This document shows, piece by piece, positions 21,401 to 35,565 of a stretch of 64,000 bases of DNA (position 1 is its first letter; each line of letters begins with the position of its first letter). Both the position numbers and the translations under genes were made by a program. The DNA is taken from the NCBI GenBank assembly GCA_026182355.1, contig JAPFBL010000258.1:487501-551500 (forward strand), given 5' to 3'. A model generated the notes under the pieces. That model was not told where the DNA came from, did no database searches, and was given only the letters and a program-made list of their open reading frames with translations. This DNA is from Hermatobates lingyangjiaoensis. Its lineage: Eukaryota; Arthropoda; Insecta; Hemiptera; Hermatobatidae.

Positions 21401-24400
21401 CGGCCTGCAATATCTGATTTGAACCCGTGTGATTTGAGATCTCCCACAAGATCTCAAAACACACGGCCTGCAATATCTGATTTGAACCCGTGTGATTTGA
21501 GATTTCCCGCAAGATCTCAAAACACACGGCCTGCAATATCTGATTTGAACCCGTGTGATTTGAGATCTGCCACAAGATCTCAAATCACACGGCCTGCAAT
21601 ATCTGATTTGAACCCGTGTGATTTGAGATTTCCCGCAAGATCTCAAAACACACGGCCTGCAATATCTGATTTGAACCCGTGTGATTTGAGATCTCCCACA
21701 AGATCTCAAATCACACGGCCTGCAATATCTGATTTGAACCCGTGTGATTTGAGATCTCCCACAAGATCTCAAATCACACGGCCTGCAATATCTGATTTGA
21801 ACCCGTGTGATTTAAGATCTCAAATCACACGGCCTGCAATATTTTATGTGAACCCGTGTGATTTGAGATCTCCCGCAAGATCTCAAATCACACAGCCTGC
21901 AATATCTGATTTGAACCCGTGCGATTTATTTAGTTAAAACGTGCTTTTCATTTAAAAATATCAGCCATTCCTCAAGAAATGATTCATAGAGTTATAAGTA
22001 ATTTTTATAAATATTTATAACAGTGTCTAAGAATGATGGAAAGCGTTTAGCTGATTTGATTTTAAAAACATTATAAAATGACATTATATGCACATTCGGA
22101 AAATAACATGATTTTTTTAATTTCGTTTTAATTAAGCCTACAAATGGGTCAAAACATTTTGGCTCCACTTTTTGAAAAAAGAAAAACATTTGAGTTCGAA
22201 TATTGTGAAAAATATTTTTTTTTTTATTAAAAATCGTGCACATTTATGGCTTTATCTTTTATGTACTATATATGAGTGAAAGTGTGCCTCATTTTTTGTT
22301 CTACAGCTATTAATTTGACTAAAAATCTCTCTTTTTTCCCCCCTCTCCCCTCCTCCTAGACACAAAAACCAAAAAGGAAAACAATAGAAATAAATGCTCC
22401 GAGGGCTTTTATTTTACGTAATGAGAGAATTAACGAAGTAAAAACTTACTTTTCTTTCTCTATGATGACGTAAAGTGAAAGGCATGAGACCATTTATTTC
22501 TGTTGTTTTCCTTTTTTTCCTTTTCGCTATGAGTGAGTACCAGTTTTAAGGCACTACCCAATTAGTACTTTGCCCATTGGTGAGTGCCGGAGGTCTGGCT
22601 CCTCCTTGGTGTTATGCAGGCATCCACCCGAGAAGATACTGCTTCTCACACAGCGACACATCACATATAGATCATTTGTGTCTACCCTACCTGAGTAAGG
22701 AACCACACCCACCACGAGTCCAACCGCATAACGAGGCATGGGTGATGTCCTCAAAATAAGGGAAAGAGAGAAAGTTGTAGGCAAGATAGTAGAATACAGA
22801 AACTAAAATCAGCCATGGGCTTGGAACCTCATCCCCGTGGGTTCCTATATTTCTACTTTTATATAACCCTGAAGATGTCTACAAAATTCAAAGTGGGTTT
22901 CTTGAGGATTTAGTCCAAAGAATTATTTACTCTTAGTTGTAAGCCGACGTTCGCCAAAAATTTTTTGGTATTTATAATTTTTTTTTTTTAAGGAAAACTA
23001 TTTAAATTAGGTGCATTTATGTAACTTAAATAGCTTTCCTTTAAAAAAAAACCTTGAAAATGCCTAAGAATTTTTGAAAGTCGACTTATAATCAAGAGTA
23101 ATTAATTCTTTGTACCAAATCCTAAAAAAACCTATTTTGAATTTTAAGGTTGAGTGGTCGAGAAGCTATATCAAGATGTTTGCAAATATAGATGACGCAT
23201 TGGCTTAATGGTGTTTTACTGCTTGACACTTGGATGAAGAAAGAAACATTATGTTGAATATATGTGGTTGAGATAAGAAACAATTGTACTTTTTTTAAAC
23301 ATACAATTAATAACTTTTCATTCTGAGGTAAAATAGATAAACAAACAAAAGTCTCCACATAAATGAAGTTTTATTCAACGCGTTTCGAACATTTTGTGTT
23401 CATCATCAGGAAGACACTATAATACAAATTATATCTAATCAGTTACAAAATTAGAGTGAAATAATAAAATTTAATTAAGAGAATTCAAGGATGTGGTGCT
23501 GAGACTTTTGTTTGTTTATCTATTTTACCTCAGAATGAGTAAATACCACACAATTACGGATTGCGCAACTAATAATAATTTTTCATTTTTTTTTTCTAGT
23601 TTAAGATGTGTGTATTGCGAAAAGACATTCAAAGACCGAGCTGTTCTGAAGGAGCACATGAGAAAGAAATTTCACAAGCGGATAAATCCATCCAACTCCA
23701 TGTATCATCAATTTTATATGGTCAAGTACTTGGCACCAGGGAAAAGCAACAAGGTTCTATTATTATATCTAAATAGTAGTCAAACTTAGAATGATATATA
23801 TATACATATACATACGCCTCCATAAAATTTGTAGCAGAATAAAAGATCGTTCCTTCCAAATAGATTTATTGAAACAGAAATTTTCTGACCGAGGATATCC
23901 TTCTAATTTCATTAACAACCGTATAGTCCCTGCAGACGTTCATCATACTCGTAATTCAGGTCCTAGGAGGGATCGCAGAGACTCTAATTTCCTCATCACC
24001 ACTTATTTTCCTGGTGCTCATAGGCTGGGTGCAGTTGTCAGGGAGTTTTTCCCTATACTTTCTTCCTCCTCCTGTACTTCTTCAGTCTTTAGTGAGGCAC
24101 CTTCCATTTCCTATCGCAAACCTGCTAATCTTCAATCTATCTTCTCTCAAATCTCTTCTCCTAAGCCTCCAAAAACTGCTGGTGGTATGGTTCAATGTGG
24201 ACGTCGTGGATGTCTTACTTGTCCTATCATCAATCCTGTTCCTTCCTTTACCTCTGTCCATAGTAAACGCACCTACCCTATCTCTCACAAGACCTCTTGT
24301 ACCTCTGGTAACTGCGTTTACCGTTTGGATTGCACCCAGTGTGATTCTTTTTATGTGGGTTTGGCTTCCACCAAGCTAAGCCTGCTTATGAATAATCACA

Positions 24401-24858
24401 GGTCATCCGTTGGCAAACGCAGTGACCTTCCCGTTGCTACTCATGCCAGTTCTCACGGACTCAGTTTTAATGACTGTTTCCGTGTACAGGTCCTGAGGCA
24501 GATTGATCAGACTAATTCGAAAGTTACTCTGAGAGCTTCAGAAGAAGCACTTATTAGTCTTCTGGGCGGTAGATCGGCTCCTGGGCTTAACCTCAATCGT
24601 TGATATTTTTTTTTTTTAAAATTGTTATCAGCTTTTAATTTTATTTTAGTTAAATGATTTCATTTTTTAATTTTTATTTGGCTTTTATCTCTTTATCTTC
24701 CCTGTCTACCTTTCCTCCGAAAGTTGGCTACACTGTTTGAGTGCTTCAGTGCCAAGTCAGTCGTTATTAGCCTTTGGAGCGATTCACTTCTTTTCCTGAC
24801 GACGAGGACATCGAAATATAGTAGTGAGTTCAGTGGTTTCCTTTCTATGTGTTCTTTT

Positions 24859-24898
<40 letters not shown>

Positions 24899-24963
24899 GA
24901 GTTCCAGATTAACAAAGAGCAACACACAAAGTAGGGAAACACACTTACAGACTCAAATTTTAT

Positions 24964-25022
<59 letters not shown>

Positions 25023-28000
25023 ACACATGAAAGAGAAAAAACAAATAAAGATACACACAAAAGACTCACAACGATATTTCGACAGTCGTCGTCATCGGGT
25101 AGAAGTAGTCCCTTTGAGTAGCTGAAGCTAACTGAGTGGTAGGCCGAATGCAAACGAACACGTACGCACTCTGCTGGCCACCCTAGGTAAGCTACTAACT
25201 ACAGAGAGAAAAATAACTATAAAGAACAAATAAAAGCAAATAAAAATAACAGAAGGAGAAGAATAGTAAATGAAGCAATAAACAATTTAAAATAAATAAA
25301 TAAAAAAAATATAATAAAATAATAAAAATAAAAAAAAATATATAAAAAAATAATTAAATTAACGGTACAAGTTAAGGCCAGGAGGAGAGCGAGTTTTGAA
25401 AAGACAGATAATTGCCTCCTCTGAAGCTCTTAAAGTAACCCGAGAAGACGGAACAGGGATATGATTAAGGACTTGGACCCGGAAGCAGTGATTAAAATCC
25501 AGTCCATGGGAATTAGAGTGGATAGCAATAGGGAGGTTTTTGCGTTGACCAACATATATATATATATATATATTATATTATTATTATTAATTTTTTTATT
25601 TATTTATATTTCTCTATTTTTATTTATTTATAATTTTATTTTATTTATTTATTTTTATTATTATTTTTTAAATTGCTTTAATTATTTATTTATTTTACAT
25701 TATTACATTTATTTTTAATTGAACTTATCCTTGTATTTTCAATTGTTTCTCATCGCCTTACCAACTCTGTTATCTTCCTTTTAGTATCAAGTTTGAAGAG
25801 ACCGTTACTAATGTTTATAATATTTGATCTATTAAATTTAATTAGAGACGATTCAATAATATTTCTTAACAACATTGATTTTTCATAGGTAATAAATTTA
25901 GCTCCTGTCCAATCAATATGATGATTTTTATTTTTTATATGCAAGAATAAGGCACTACTTTTTCCCTGTCTAGTTACGTTGATTATTGTTGTTTTACACG
26001 TGTCTTTAATGATTTACTAGTTTGACCAATATAAATTTTAGGGCAATTTTTGCATGGAATTTTATAAATACCACCGGACTCCAATTCGCTGGGAGAGTTT
26101 TTTATTAACATATTACCCACGTTATTACGATTAGAAAACACTATTGTTCAGATTTTAACTTAGTATACCTGCTCTCTTAGGGCTGCCTAGCGGTACATGC
26201 CAGCTTAGGGTAGCTTAGCAGTACCTGCCCTCCTAACTTTGCCCAATGTTACCTGGCTAGTCTCGGACCCTTCGCCCATCCATTCCCTTCTCAACCAGCA
26301 AGCAAACACCACCTCAAGCATCCACTCCCTTCTCAACCAGCAAGCAGTCAACACCTCAAGCATTCTATTCTGAACCATCAAGCAAGCAAGACATCAAGCA
26401 TTCACTTCCCAACGTCCAAGCGCCCACTCTCTCCACCATCATTCAAGCATCTCTGTCATCACAGGCAACTCTCCAACCAAGCAGCAACCACCCTCAAGCA
26501 ACCCCAGTTGTGATACCAGCCACAACATTTTGGTCCTCCGGCCCCGATATCATCTTAATTCAAGATATTCAAGCAGACTCAAGGTACGCCTGTAACCTTT
26601 ATTACCTTATTCCCTTTTACCTTTATTTCCTAGTCAGTGGATTTATTGTGTATTTGTATCAAGCTCATAATTAATTACTTATTCTTTCGACAAGCTATAA
26701 TTAACCAACTTAAGAAGTAATTTGAATTCTGTCTAAAATTGATTATCAACTTTATATAACAAGCTAATTCATCAAAATCTTCCCTTTATTTTTGCCTTGT
26801 ATATTTATTTATCTATCATATATTTGTTATATTCATTTAATTTTCCAATTATAATTATAATTGAATAATTAATTTCATTAATATACATACAGCCAGAATG
26901 CCTAGATATAATATGTTAGAAAAGTTAAATGTTTCCAAATCGTCATTAATGTGTATTTTGACTAGAGCTGAAACCTTTGTTCAGAATTATAGTCGTGACC
27001 AAGATCATTTTGAGCTTTCCTGCAGGTTAAGACAATTAGAACCTACGCTAAAAGAATTTAGGAAGTGCTTAATAGATATTGAAAGCTTTTCAAAGAAGTC
27101 CTGTGATGATGATAGGGAGATAGTCGACTTTGAAAGAAGGTATTTCAAGGTAATGGGTTTTTTGGAGCATGAGATCAAAACAGGTTCACCGTCTCTGTCA
27201 TCTTCCTCGTTCGCATCTTGCAAGCAGTGTCCTTCTCAAGTTCAAGTTAGATTGCCAAAAATTAGTATCAACGAGTTTAGTGGTGATTTGAACAATTGGT
27301 ATTCCTTCAAAGATAATTTTCTAAGTTTAATTCACAACAATCCCTCTTTGGATGATGTTCAGAAACTGCAGTACTTGAAATCTTGTTTGAAAGGCCAAGC
27401 CGCTGATCTAGTTGCCAATATTCAAATTACGCAAACAAATTATAGGATTGCTTGGGAACTATTAATCAACAGATTTGATAATAAGAGATTAATTGTTAAC
27501 TCTCATGTTTCGTCGTTGTTTAATTTAGCAAAGGTTAAACCCAATTGTCTTCAATCACTTAAAGGGCTAGCAAATGAGTTCTATAAAAACATTCGTTCTC
27601 TAGAAGCGTTGGGAGAGGACGTGATTTCTTCCAGTTATGTGTTAGTACCTTTATTAGCTTCCAAGTTAGATGTAAACCTCCTTACACGTTGGGAAAGTGC
27701 TCTTTCAAATAGTTCTCAATGTCCGTCAATTTTTGATTTTGAAGGGCATCTTTTAAAAGAAATAAATACTTTGGAAGCAACTTTATCGACCATCAAGTCT
27801 TTCGACCAGAGTAAAGGAATTATATATTCTTGGAACAAATTTCCTAATTTTGTTAAGAAGTCTTCCATGAAGAATTCATTTTGTAATTATAGTGCTGTTC
27901 AGTCCCACAGTAAGCAAAGTAAGAGAAACTTTAGTAATCCAGACAAGATGCTGCGTCTGCCCAGTAATTCTGAATCTCTTCCAGTTGCTCATCCTGTAAG

Positions 28001-31000
28001 AAATAGTGAATATTACAGATGTCACATTTGCCACGAAGTTCATAAGGTATATGAGTGTCCAAAATTCAAGTCATTGTCTCCAGAAGAACGCATAGTACAA
28101 GTAAATGAAAGGGGGTTATGCCTAAACTGTTTTAATAACAATCACAAGACAAACGAATGTTTAAACCCTGGTGTATGTAAGATATGTTTTCAAAAGCATC
28201 ATACTTTGTGCCATCTACACAAAGACCAAATTCCAAGCAGTATTAGCCCTGTTGCATTGTCTGCCCAACGCAGTACTTGTAACACTCTCTTAGCCACAGC
28301 TCAGGTGTTAGTGGCCAATTCTTCTGGAAAATTAATTAAAGCCACAGCCTTGCTCGATTGTGGAGCTCAAAGTAACTTTATTACAGAATCGTTTTCTAGA
28401 GCTCTTGGTTGTCCATTTTTACCTACTAATACCTCTATCTGTGGTATTAATCAATTTCACTCAACCATAAAAAATAAAATTCATACTCGTCTCCAATCTA
28501 GAGTTTCTGATTTTACCACAACGACTGATTTCCTAATTCTTCCAAAACTTGCTGATAAATTACCTCAAACTAAAATCGACCACTTAGCTTGGAATATTGC
28601 TCCAGATTTAGAGTTAGCAGACCCGTATTTCTTTAAGCCTCATAATGTAGACCTGATTCTTGGTAGTGAAATATTTTTTGACATTCTAAAGCCAGAGAAG
28701 TTTAATTTATCAAATAACCTTCTTGTCTTTCAAAATACGAAGCTTGGTTGGATAATAGCTGGAAAATATACTCCTGACAAGCCATCTGTTAATTTATTAG
28801 CAATTACAGTCACTCCTCCTGTACATAGCAAACGCAGTGAAGAGCTTAATGAAGCCCTAACCAAGTCCTTAAAAGTTGAACGCATTCCTCGACTTAGACC
28901 ACTGTCTCGACAAGAAAAGATTGTTAAACAAAATTTCGAGAATACTGTAAAAAGAGATGCATCTGGCAGATTTACTGTACATCCACCTTTTAAGCGTGAT
29001 CCATCTTGTCTTGGTAACTCAACAAATCTAGCCTTGAAACGCTTTCATTCGGTAGAAACCAAATTTCAATCTAATCCTCAGTCCTTCTATCAATACAAAA
29101 GTTTGATGCATTTGAAGAATTATCCACTGTTCTAGCTGAAATAAAATCCCAACTGAATTCCCGTCCTCTAACTCTCATGTCCACCCATCCTACTGACTAC
29201 TCCGTCCTCACTCCAGCACATTTCCTGACAGGTGGTGCCTCTAGCTATATACCAGGACTGCAAGTTGAAAATGACACCTGTAGTCTTCGCTCTCGTTGGC
29301 ATCTAATTCAAAATCAGTTTTGGGTACGCTGGTCTAGAGACTACCTCAGTGGTTTGCAACAAAGAACCAAATGGCATCGTAACTGTCATTCTGTCAGGCC
29401 TGGTACTCTTGTTCTGCTTAAAGAAGACAACATGCCCCCTCTACTTTGGCCTGTAGCACGCATAGTAACTCTGCATCCAGGAAAAGATGGAATCAATAGA
29501 GTAGCTACAGTCAAGACATCATCAGGGTCCGAGACTCGACGTAACCTCATAAAACTATGTCCTTTTCCTATTGAAGAACCTTCAGTCTCTGAATAATCTG
29601 TGTTTAGTATCTAATTAATTTTATAAATCATATGCTTGTTACTGAATTTAATGTTACTTTTTATAACCATATGTATTCAAACTTTATATTGTAAACCTTT
29701 ATGTGTATATTATGTTATATGTATTCTTTCTCAATGTGGATCTTTGTTTCCCTGTATATATTCAAAATTGTAAATCTTTATGTCTAGTTTAAGTTATTCT
29801 TACTCAGTGTATATATTCTTAATTAATGTTTATCTTTGTCTAACTATATGTCTTTAAACCGGTAATTCGTTGAAGGACATTTCTCCTTCAACGGGTGGCG
29901 GAATGTTCAGATTTTAACTTAGTATACCTGCTCTCTTAGGGCTGCCTAGCGGTACATGCCAGCTTAGGGTAGCTTAGCAGTACCTGCCCTCCTAACTTTG
30001 CCCAATGTTACCTGGCTAGTCTCGGACCCTTCGCCCATCCATTCCCTTCTCAACCAGCAAGCAAACACCACCTCAAGCATCCACTCCCTTCTCAACCAGC
30101 AAGCAGTCAACACCTCAAGCATTCTATTCTGAACCATCAAGCAAGCAAGACATCAAGCATTCACTTCCCAACGTCCAAGCGCCCACTCTCTCCACCATCA
30201 TTCAAGCATCTCTGTCATCACAGGCAACTCTCCAACCAAGCAGCAACCACCCTCAAGCAACCCCAGTTGTGATACCAGCCACAACATTTTGCTTGGGGGT
30301 AGAAAATAGAATGCTTGAGGTGTTGACTGCTTGCTGGTTGAGAAGGGAGTGGATGCTTGAGGTGGTGTTTGCTTGCTGGTTGAGAAGGGAATGGATGGGC
30401 GAAGGGTCCGAGACTAGCCAGGTAACATTGGGCAAAGTTAGGAGGGCAGGTACTGCTAAGCTACCCTAAGCTGGCATGTACCGCTAGGCAGCCCTAAGAG
30501 AGCAGGTATACTAAGTTAAAATCTGAACAACTATATTAAAATCAAATTGTTTGGCTAATCTTGGAAGGGGGTCCAATGATTCGTGGTATGGCAAAACTAT
30601 AGAATTTGATAATAAAAGGGGCTCTGTTGAAGTATTAGAGAAAGTTTTTTTAGCACCCTTCAAAGCTAAATCGATATAAGAAGAGGGGTATTTTAATGAA
30701 AGGGCAATTGACCTAATGCTGTTAATCTCTTCATTTAGGAATTCAGGGGAGTACACTCTTAACACCCTCAAAAACATATTTCAAGTTTCTGATGTCAAGT
30801 TTCAGAGGAAAGACGAGTTGTTGCTGTAAAATCATTCATTTGTTCGAATTACTTTAAAGTTCCCAAAATGCTGTCGCTAAATACTTTGCACCATTGTTAC
30901 TATCACTGTGATCAGTTTTAACATAACACACTTAAATAAATGTTTATCTGAGTAAAAGTGTTGTTAAAATGGCATACTTTTTTTAAGTTTTTAGGTTGTT

Positions 31001-34000
31001 CGTAATATTTATTAGGTTATATCACTAGCTATTCTAAGATACAAAAAAATATTTACTGTATTTAATATTTATTATTTATATTAATGATTTAATTGATATT
31101 TGATAATGTAATTAGTAAAAGGAAAATTCATTTAATAAAGATTTTTATAAATTACTTACTCTTTTTTAAACTAATTATTAGACTAATAAGAAAAGTGGAC
31201 TTACGGTTAGTTTGATGTACTTCTGCAATGAGTTTGCTGACCCTGCCCGCTTTAGATCTGATTAAACTGTATTCGGTCCCAAGATTGAATGAGTCTGACA
31301 CCCTGCTTTATGGGAGAAGACGTTAACCTTCCAGCTCTTTCTCTTTTATTATTAAACCGATCCCCTAGCGGTTAAAAACTTCAGCCCTTTTACGGTTTTT
31401 TTGTTTGATCGGTGATTCTACTATGGGGGTTCTAAATTTTGCTTAACTCAAGTGCATTTTGAATAGAGATCTTTAACGAGTATCTGATATCGTTCTGGCA
31501 TGGGACGACTTACTCAGATTTATTCACTTCCAGCGTGAATAAATCGAGGTCCAGGTGGGTATTGAACCCGGGACCTACCAGTTGAGAGGCGAGTACGATA
31601 ACCACTGATCTAATCTGACTCCTTTGCAAGTCCCTTTGTTTTAGAGACACTTAAATTGGACAAAATTCAATTATCGAATGTAGAATGTGATTTTATAGTA
31701 TCACAAAGGGTTAATGTTCGGCCTAGTGGAACTGCCTGTGCAGTCTTACCTCTAATAGAGCTGTTTTCTAAATTGTTTTAGAAAAGGTTTGAATGGAAGC
31801 TTTCTCGAAGAATGAGCCCTGAAGAAGGCGAGAACGACAGCGATGATCCGGACTGGTCGGACTGGCAAGAGGAGATGTGCGAAGCCATTGTCTGTCTGTT
31901 CTGTACTGACAGCTTTCCTCAGTGGTTTCAACTGCTTGATCATCTTACAGTTACTCATCACTTTGATTTCAGAACTGTCACTGCTCAGCTTACATTCTAT
32001 GATCAGGTTTGACATTTACTCCTATTCTAGACTTCCCTTTCCTCAAACAGTGTTGCCCACTAAACATAAATAACAGTAAAAGTAAAAAAAATACGCTAAA
32101 CGATTTTTAAAATTTTTTTGGAGATATTACGTTGTAGTTATATAATTTACATATCTTAAATACATATATAAAAGTCGGTTCTTTCAAATATGTCGGAGTT
32201 GGTCCTTTCAAATATATTGGAGAAGGTCTTGACAAATATCCCAGAGTCGGAGTCGGTCTTTCAAATACGTCGGAATAGGTCCTTTCAAATATCTCGTAGT
32301 AGGAGTAGGTCCTTTCAAATATCCTGGAGTCGGAGTTGGTCATTTCAGAAATGTCGGAGTTGGGCCTTTCAAATATCCCGGAGTCGCAGTCGGTCATTTC
32401 AAATATGTCGGAGTAGGTTCTTTCAAATATCCTGGAGTCGGAGTTGGTACTTCCAAATATTAGAGTTGGAGTCGGTCCTTTCAAATATATTGGAGTAGGT
32501 CATTTCAAATATCCCGGGGTTGGATTTGGTACTTTCAAACATCCCATAGTCGGAGTCGGTACTTTGAAATATGTTGGAGTCTGTCCTTTTAAATATCCCG
32601 GAGTAGGTCCTTTCAACTATGTGGAGTCTGAATCGGCCCTTTCAAATACGAGTATGTCGGAGTAGGTCCTTTCAAATATCCCGGAGTCGGAGTTGGTCCT
32701 TCCAAATATCCTAGAGTTGGAGTCGGTCCTTTCAAATATATCGGAGTAGATCATTTCAAATATCCCGTAGTCGGACTAGGTCCTTTCAAATATGCCGGGG
32801 TCGGAGTTGGTACTTCCAAATATTAGAGTTGGAGTCGGTCCTTTCAAATATATCGGAGTAGATCATTTCAAATATCCCGTAGTCGGACTAGGTCCTTTCA
32901 AATATGCCGGGGTCGGAGTCGTATGTTCAGAGTACTGACTTACCAACCCTGGTCATACTCTGGCATACCATTTTTTTTTATTAAACATATTAACATAGGA
33001 AGATTGAAGAAGAAAAATATTTTAACCAATCCCGCAATTGTAAAATCAAATAATTTTCCCTTTTCAGGTAAAACTTGTCAACTACATAAGAAGGCAAGTA
33101 TACAAAAACATGTGCATTATTTGCAGCCATGAGGCACAAAACAGAGAGGAGTTACTTTCACATATGAGCCAAGAAAACCACTTTGTCAAACCTGCTGAGT
33201 CACTGTGGCAGCAGCCAGAGTTTGTAGACCTCCTTATATTTACTTTAAGTCAACGCATGTAGTAATTATGAGTAAAAATCGAATTAAAGTTAGTAGAGTA
33301 TCTTGAGGAGTTAAATTTATCTAGCTCTCATTTTTTGTTTTATTTATTCGTTATAACTTGACGTTGTTTTGTGATATTTTCGCTTAATGTCTTGTATACA
33401 ATTGTCTGTCCGTCTTAGGCAGAGAGTGAATAGTTTTTGACGATAAGTTGTCCTGTTGCGGACCATGTAGTTTAGTAATTATTCTAATGGATTGTGGAGA
33501 GTTGGTCACGAAGGAAACACCAATCAGTTTCTCATCGACGTTTCGTCAATATTGATTGACATTTTCGGGGCTATATACAGAATATAAACATTCTGAGGTA
33601 AAATGGATAAACCAACAAAAGTCTCCACACAAATGAAGTTTTATTCAACGCGTTTCGAACACTTTGTGTTCATCATCAGGAAGACACTATAATACAAATT
33701 ATATCTAATTAGTTACAAAAATTAGAGTGAAATAATAAAATTCAATTATGAGAATTCAAGACATACCCAAGGATGTGGTACTGACGGGTTGGTCAAGTGA
33801 AAACAACTACTAGGAAACTTGACCAACCCGTCAGTACCACTGTACCCGTCAGTACCACACAAAATGGTTTATCCATTTTATCTCAGAAATAGTAAATACC
33901 ACACAATTACGGATTGCACAACTAATGATTTAAGAATATAAATAAACAGTATTTTCTTTAACAAAGTCATTGGCATGTATTAGCATTGTCAGCCATTAGT

Positions 34001-35533
34001 TGAATTCCATGTTATTTTGAAGTAACAATCCAAATTGAAGGGATTTATAATTATATTAAATACTGGTTATATTCTGTATTATTTTGACATTTGTTTATTT
34101 ATTATAGCCTTGAAAATATCTATAAATATTGAGTAAACGTCGGTGAGAGACTGATAACTAGATGTAGTGGTACTGAGTTTTTACTATATTAGGTAACATA
34201 TTGTTTAATACTTTTTTTTTAGAGACAGATCGTGAATTAACTTATTATTTGCATGTCGCTATTCTATTTAGCAAGTTGGTTTAAAATTCAAATATTCTTT
34301 TAAAAATATTTTTTTTTTTTAGGTATTTCTTTCCAACTTATGAAAATGATGGAGTTCTATGCCATCTTGGAGATGCAGTCGATAATAATTCAGATGATGA
34401 TGAAGGGGTATGATTATAGTAAAATTATTAAATTTACTGAAGATATCATCATATATTTATTTATTGAGTGCCAGAAGCAGTGAAAGGGAGAATAGAGATT
34501 AAAAGAGAGGAGAGGGAGGGATAGGGTATGTCCCTGAAAAGGCTAGGAAGGAAGAGAGAGTGAAGGAGTGAGTGTTTGTTGTAGATAATGCGTTTTTTGT
34601 AAGGGCAGTTATTCTTTGTTATAGATAACGCGATTTTTTTGTAAAACGTGTTTTGGCGTATATTTGTTCTCTTATATCCAATAATATGCCTTGTATGTAT
34701 AAAAATATTTCTGTGCCTATGAAAATTGTCGTAACATTTTGCAATTATACTGTTCTATAACTGACTATAATTCGACTTTTCAGGTTGTGATGAATCCAAT
34801 TCTAGGCGGAGGTTTTGTTCCTGGAGAAAGAGACCTGAAGTGTTTCTTGTGTAAATATTCTAATAAAAGTGGCGAATCTCTGCTCAGTCACTTTGCATCG
34901 CTTCATTCCTTCCATTATTATGACTTTATGCAAAATCACAATTTCATGGAACGGGTATGACTATCTTTAATCCATTTTGTAATAATTAAACTTAAACCGC
35001 TTTTATCCTGATCACCCTGATTTTGCAAAAAATTATCATAATTATCTAATAGAGAATATATATATGAACAATCCACAATAAAAAATAGGAAAACAAGACT
35101 AAGATCTTTCAAACGTAACAAGCGGTCTTCGTCAGAGTCAAAAACCCAACTGTAATACTGTATATTAACTATACATTATATTGCATGTATATTATATTAT
35201 ATGTATATTATATGACCAGATTTCACAATAAACATGTGAAATAACAATCAATGATCAAACCGCAATATGAAATGGGGAAAAAAAAAGACTAAGATCTTTC
35301 AACCGTAACAAGCGGTCTTCGTCAGAGTCAAAAATCCAACTGACTCTGACCCAGACGAAGACCGCTTGTTACGGTTGAAAGATCTTAGTCTTGTTTTCCC
35401 ATTTCATATTGTGGTTTGATCATTAATTGTTATTTCACATGTTTATGTGAAATCTTATATATATATATATTGATAAAAGTATCGACCGTGGAATGGAAAC
35501 AAAACTAAAATTTCTCGGGACTCGGTCAGTTCG

Positions 35534-35565
<32 letters not shown>

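Larger units (their letters stand above)
26145..30529 (+). mobile_element. BEL/Pao LTR retrotransposon, internally deleted, with extra inverted LTR piece
   Basis: The order is 5' LTR (26145-26527), leader, gag-protease frame (26898-29135), remnant of the integrase C-terminus (to 29596), purine-rich tract CGGGTGGCGGAA, 3' LTR (29904-30286), then an inverted partial LTR (about 30299-30529). The duplication ACTAT flanks this whole composite, not the two direct LTRs alone. It lies in sense orientation in intron 4 of the ZNF277-like gene and is nested in a PLE. Confidence 0.85.

Noticed and set aside
21130..21935. CRISPR array
   Set aside because: Units are directly adjacent with no unique spacers, and the context is eukaryotic intron.
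21074..21937. Open frames of 232 (-) and 252 (+) codons
   Set aside because: Both lie over the 63-bp minisatellite and encode repeats of LNPCDLRSPTRSQ or TRVQIRYCRPC on opposite strands. They stay open because unit length is a multiple of three. No start context, family or splice evidence.
22554..22784. Opposing frames in a GC-richer stretch
   Set aside because: No recognisable protein on either strand, and no splice signals of quality.
32107..32665. Frames over the 'ggagtcggtcc' array on both strands
   Set aside because: Simple translation of the minisatellite in intron 5. No protein family.
33520..33590. Hammerhead-like string with 6-bp hairpin and GAAACG
   Set aside because: The CUGANGA box is changed at two or more positions (CCGAAAA), so I did not list it as a ribozyme-like feature.
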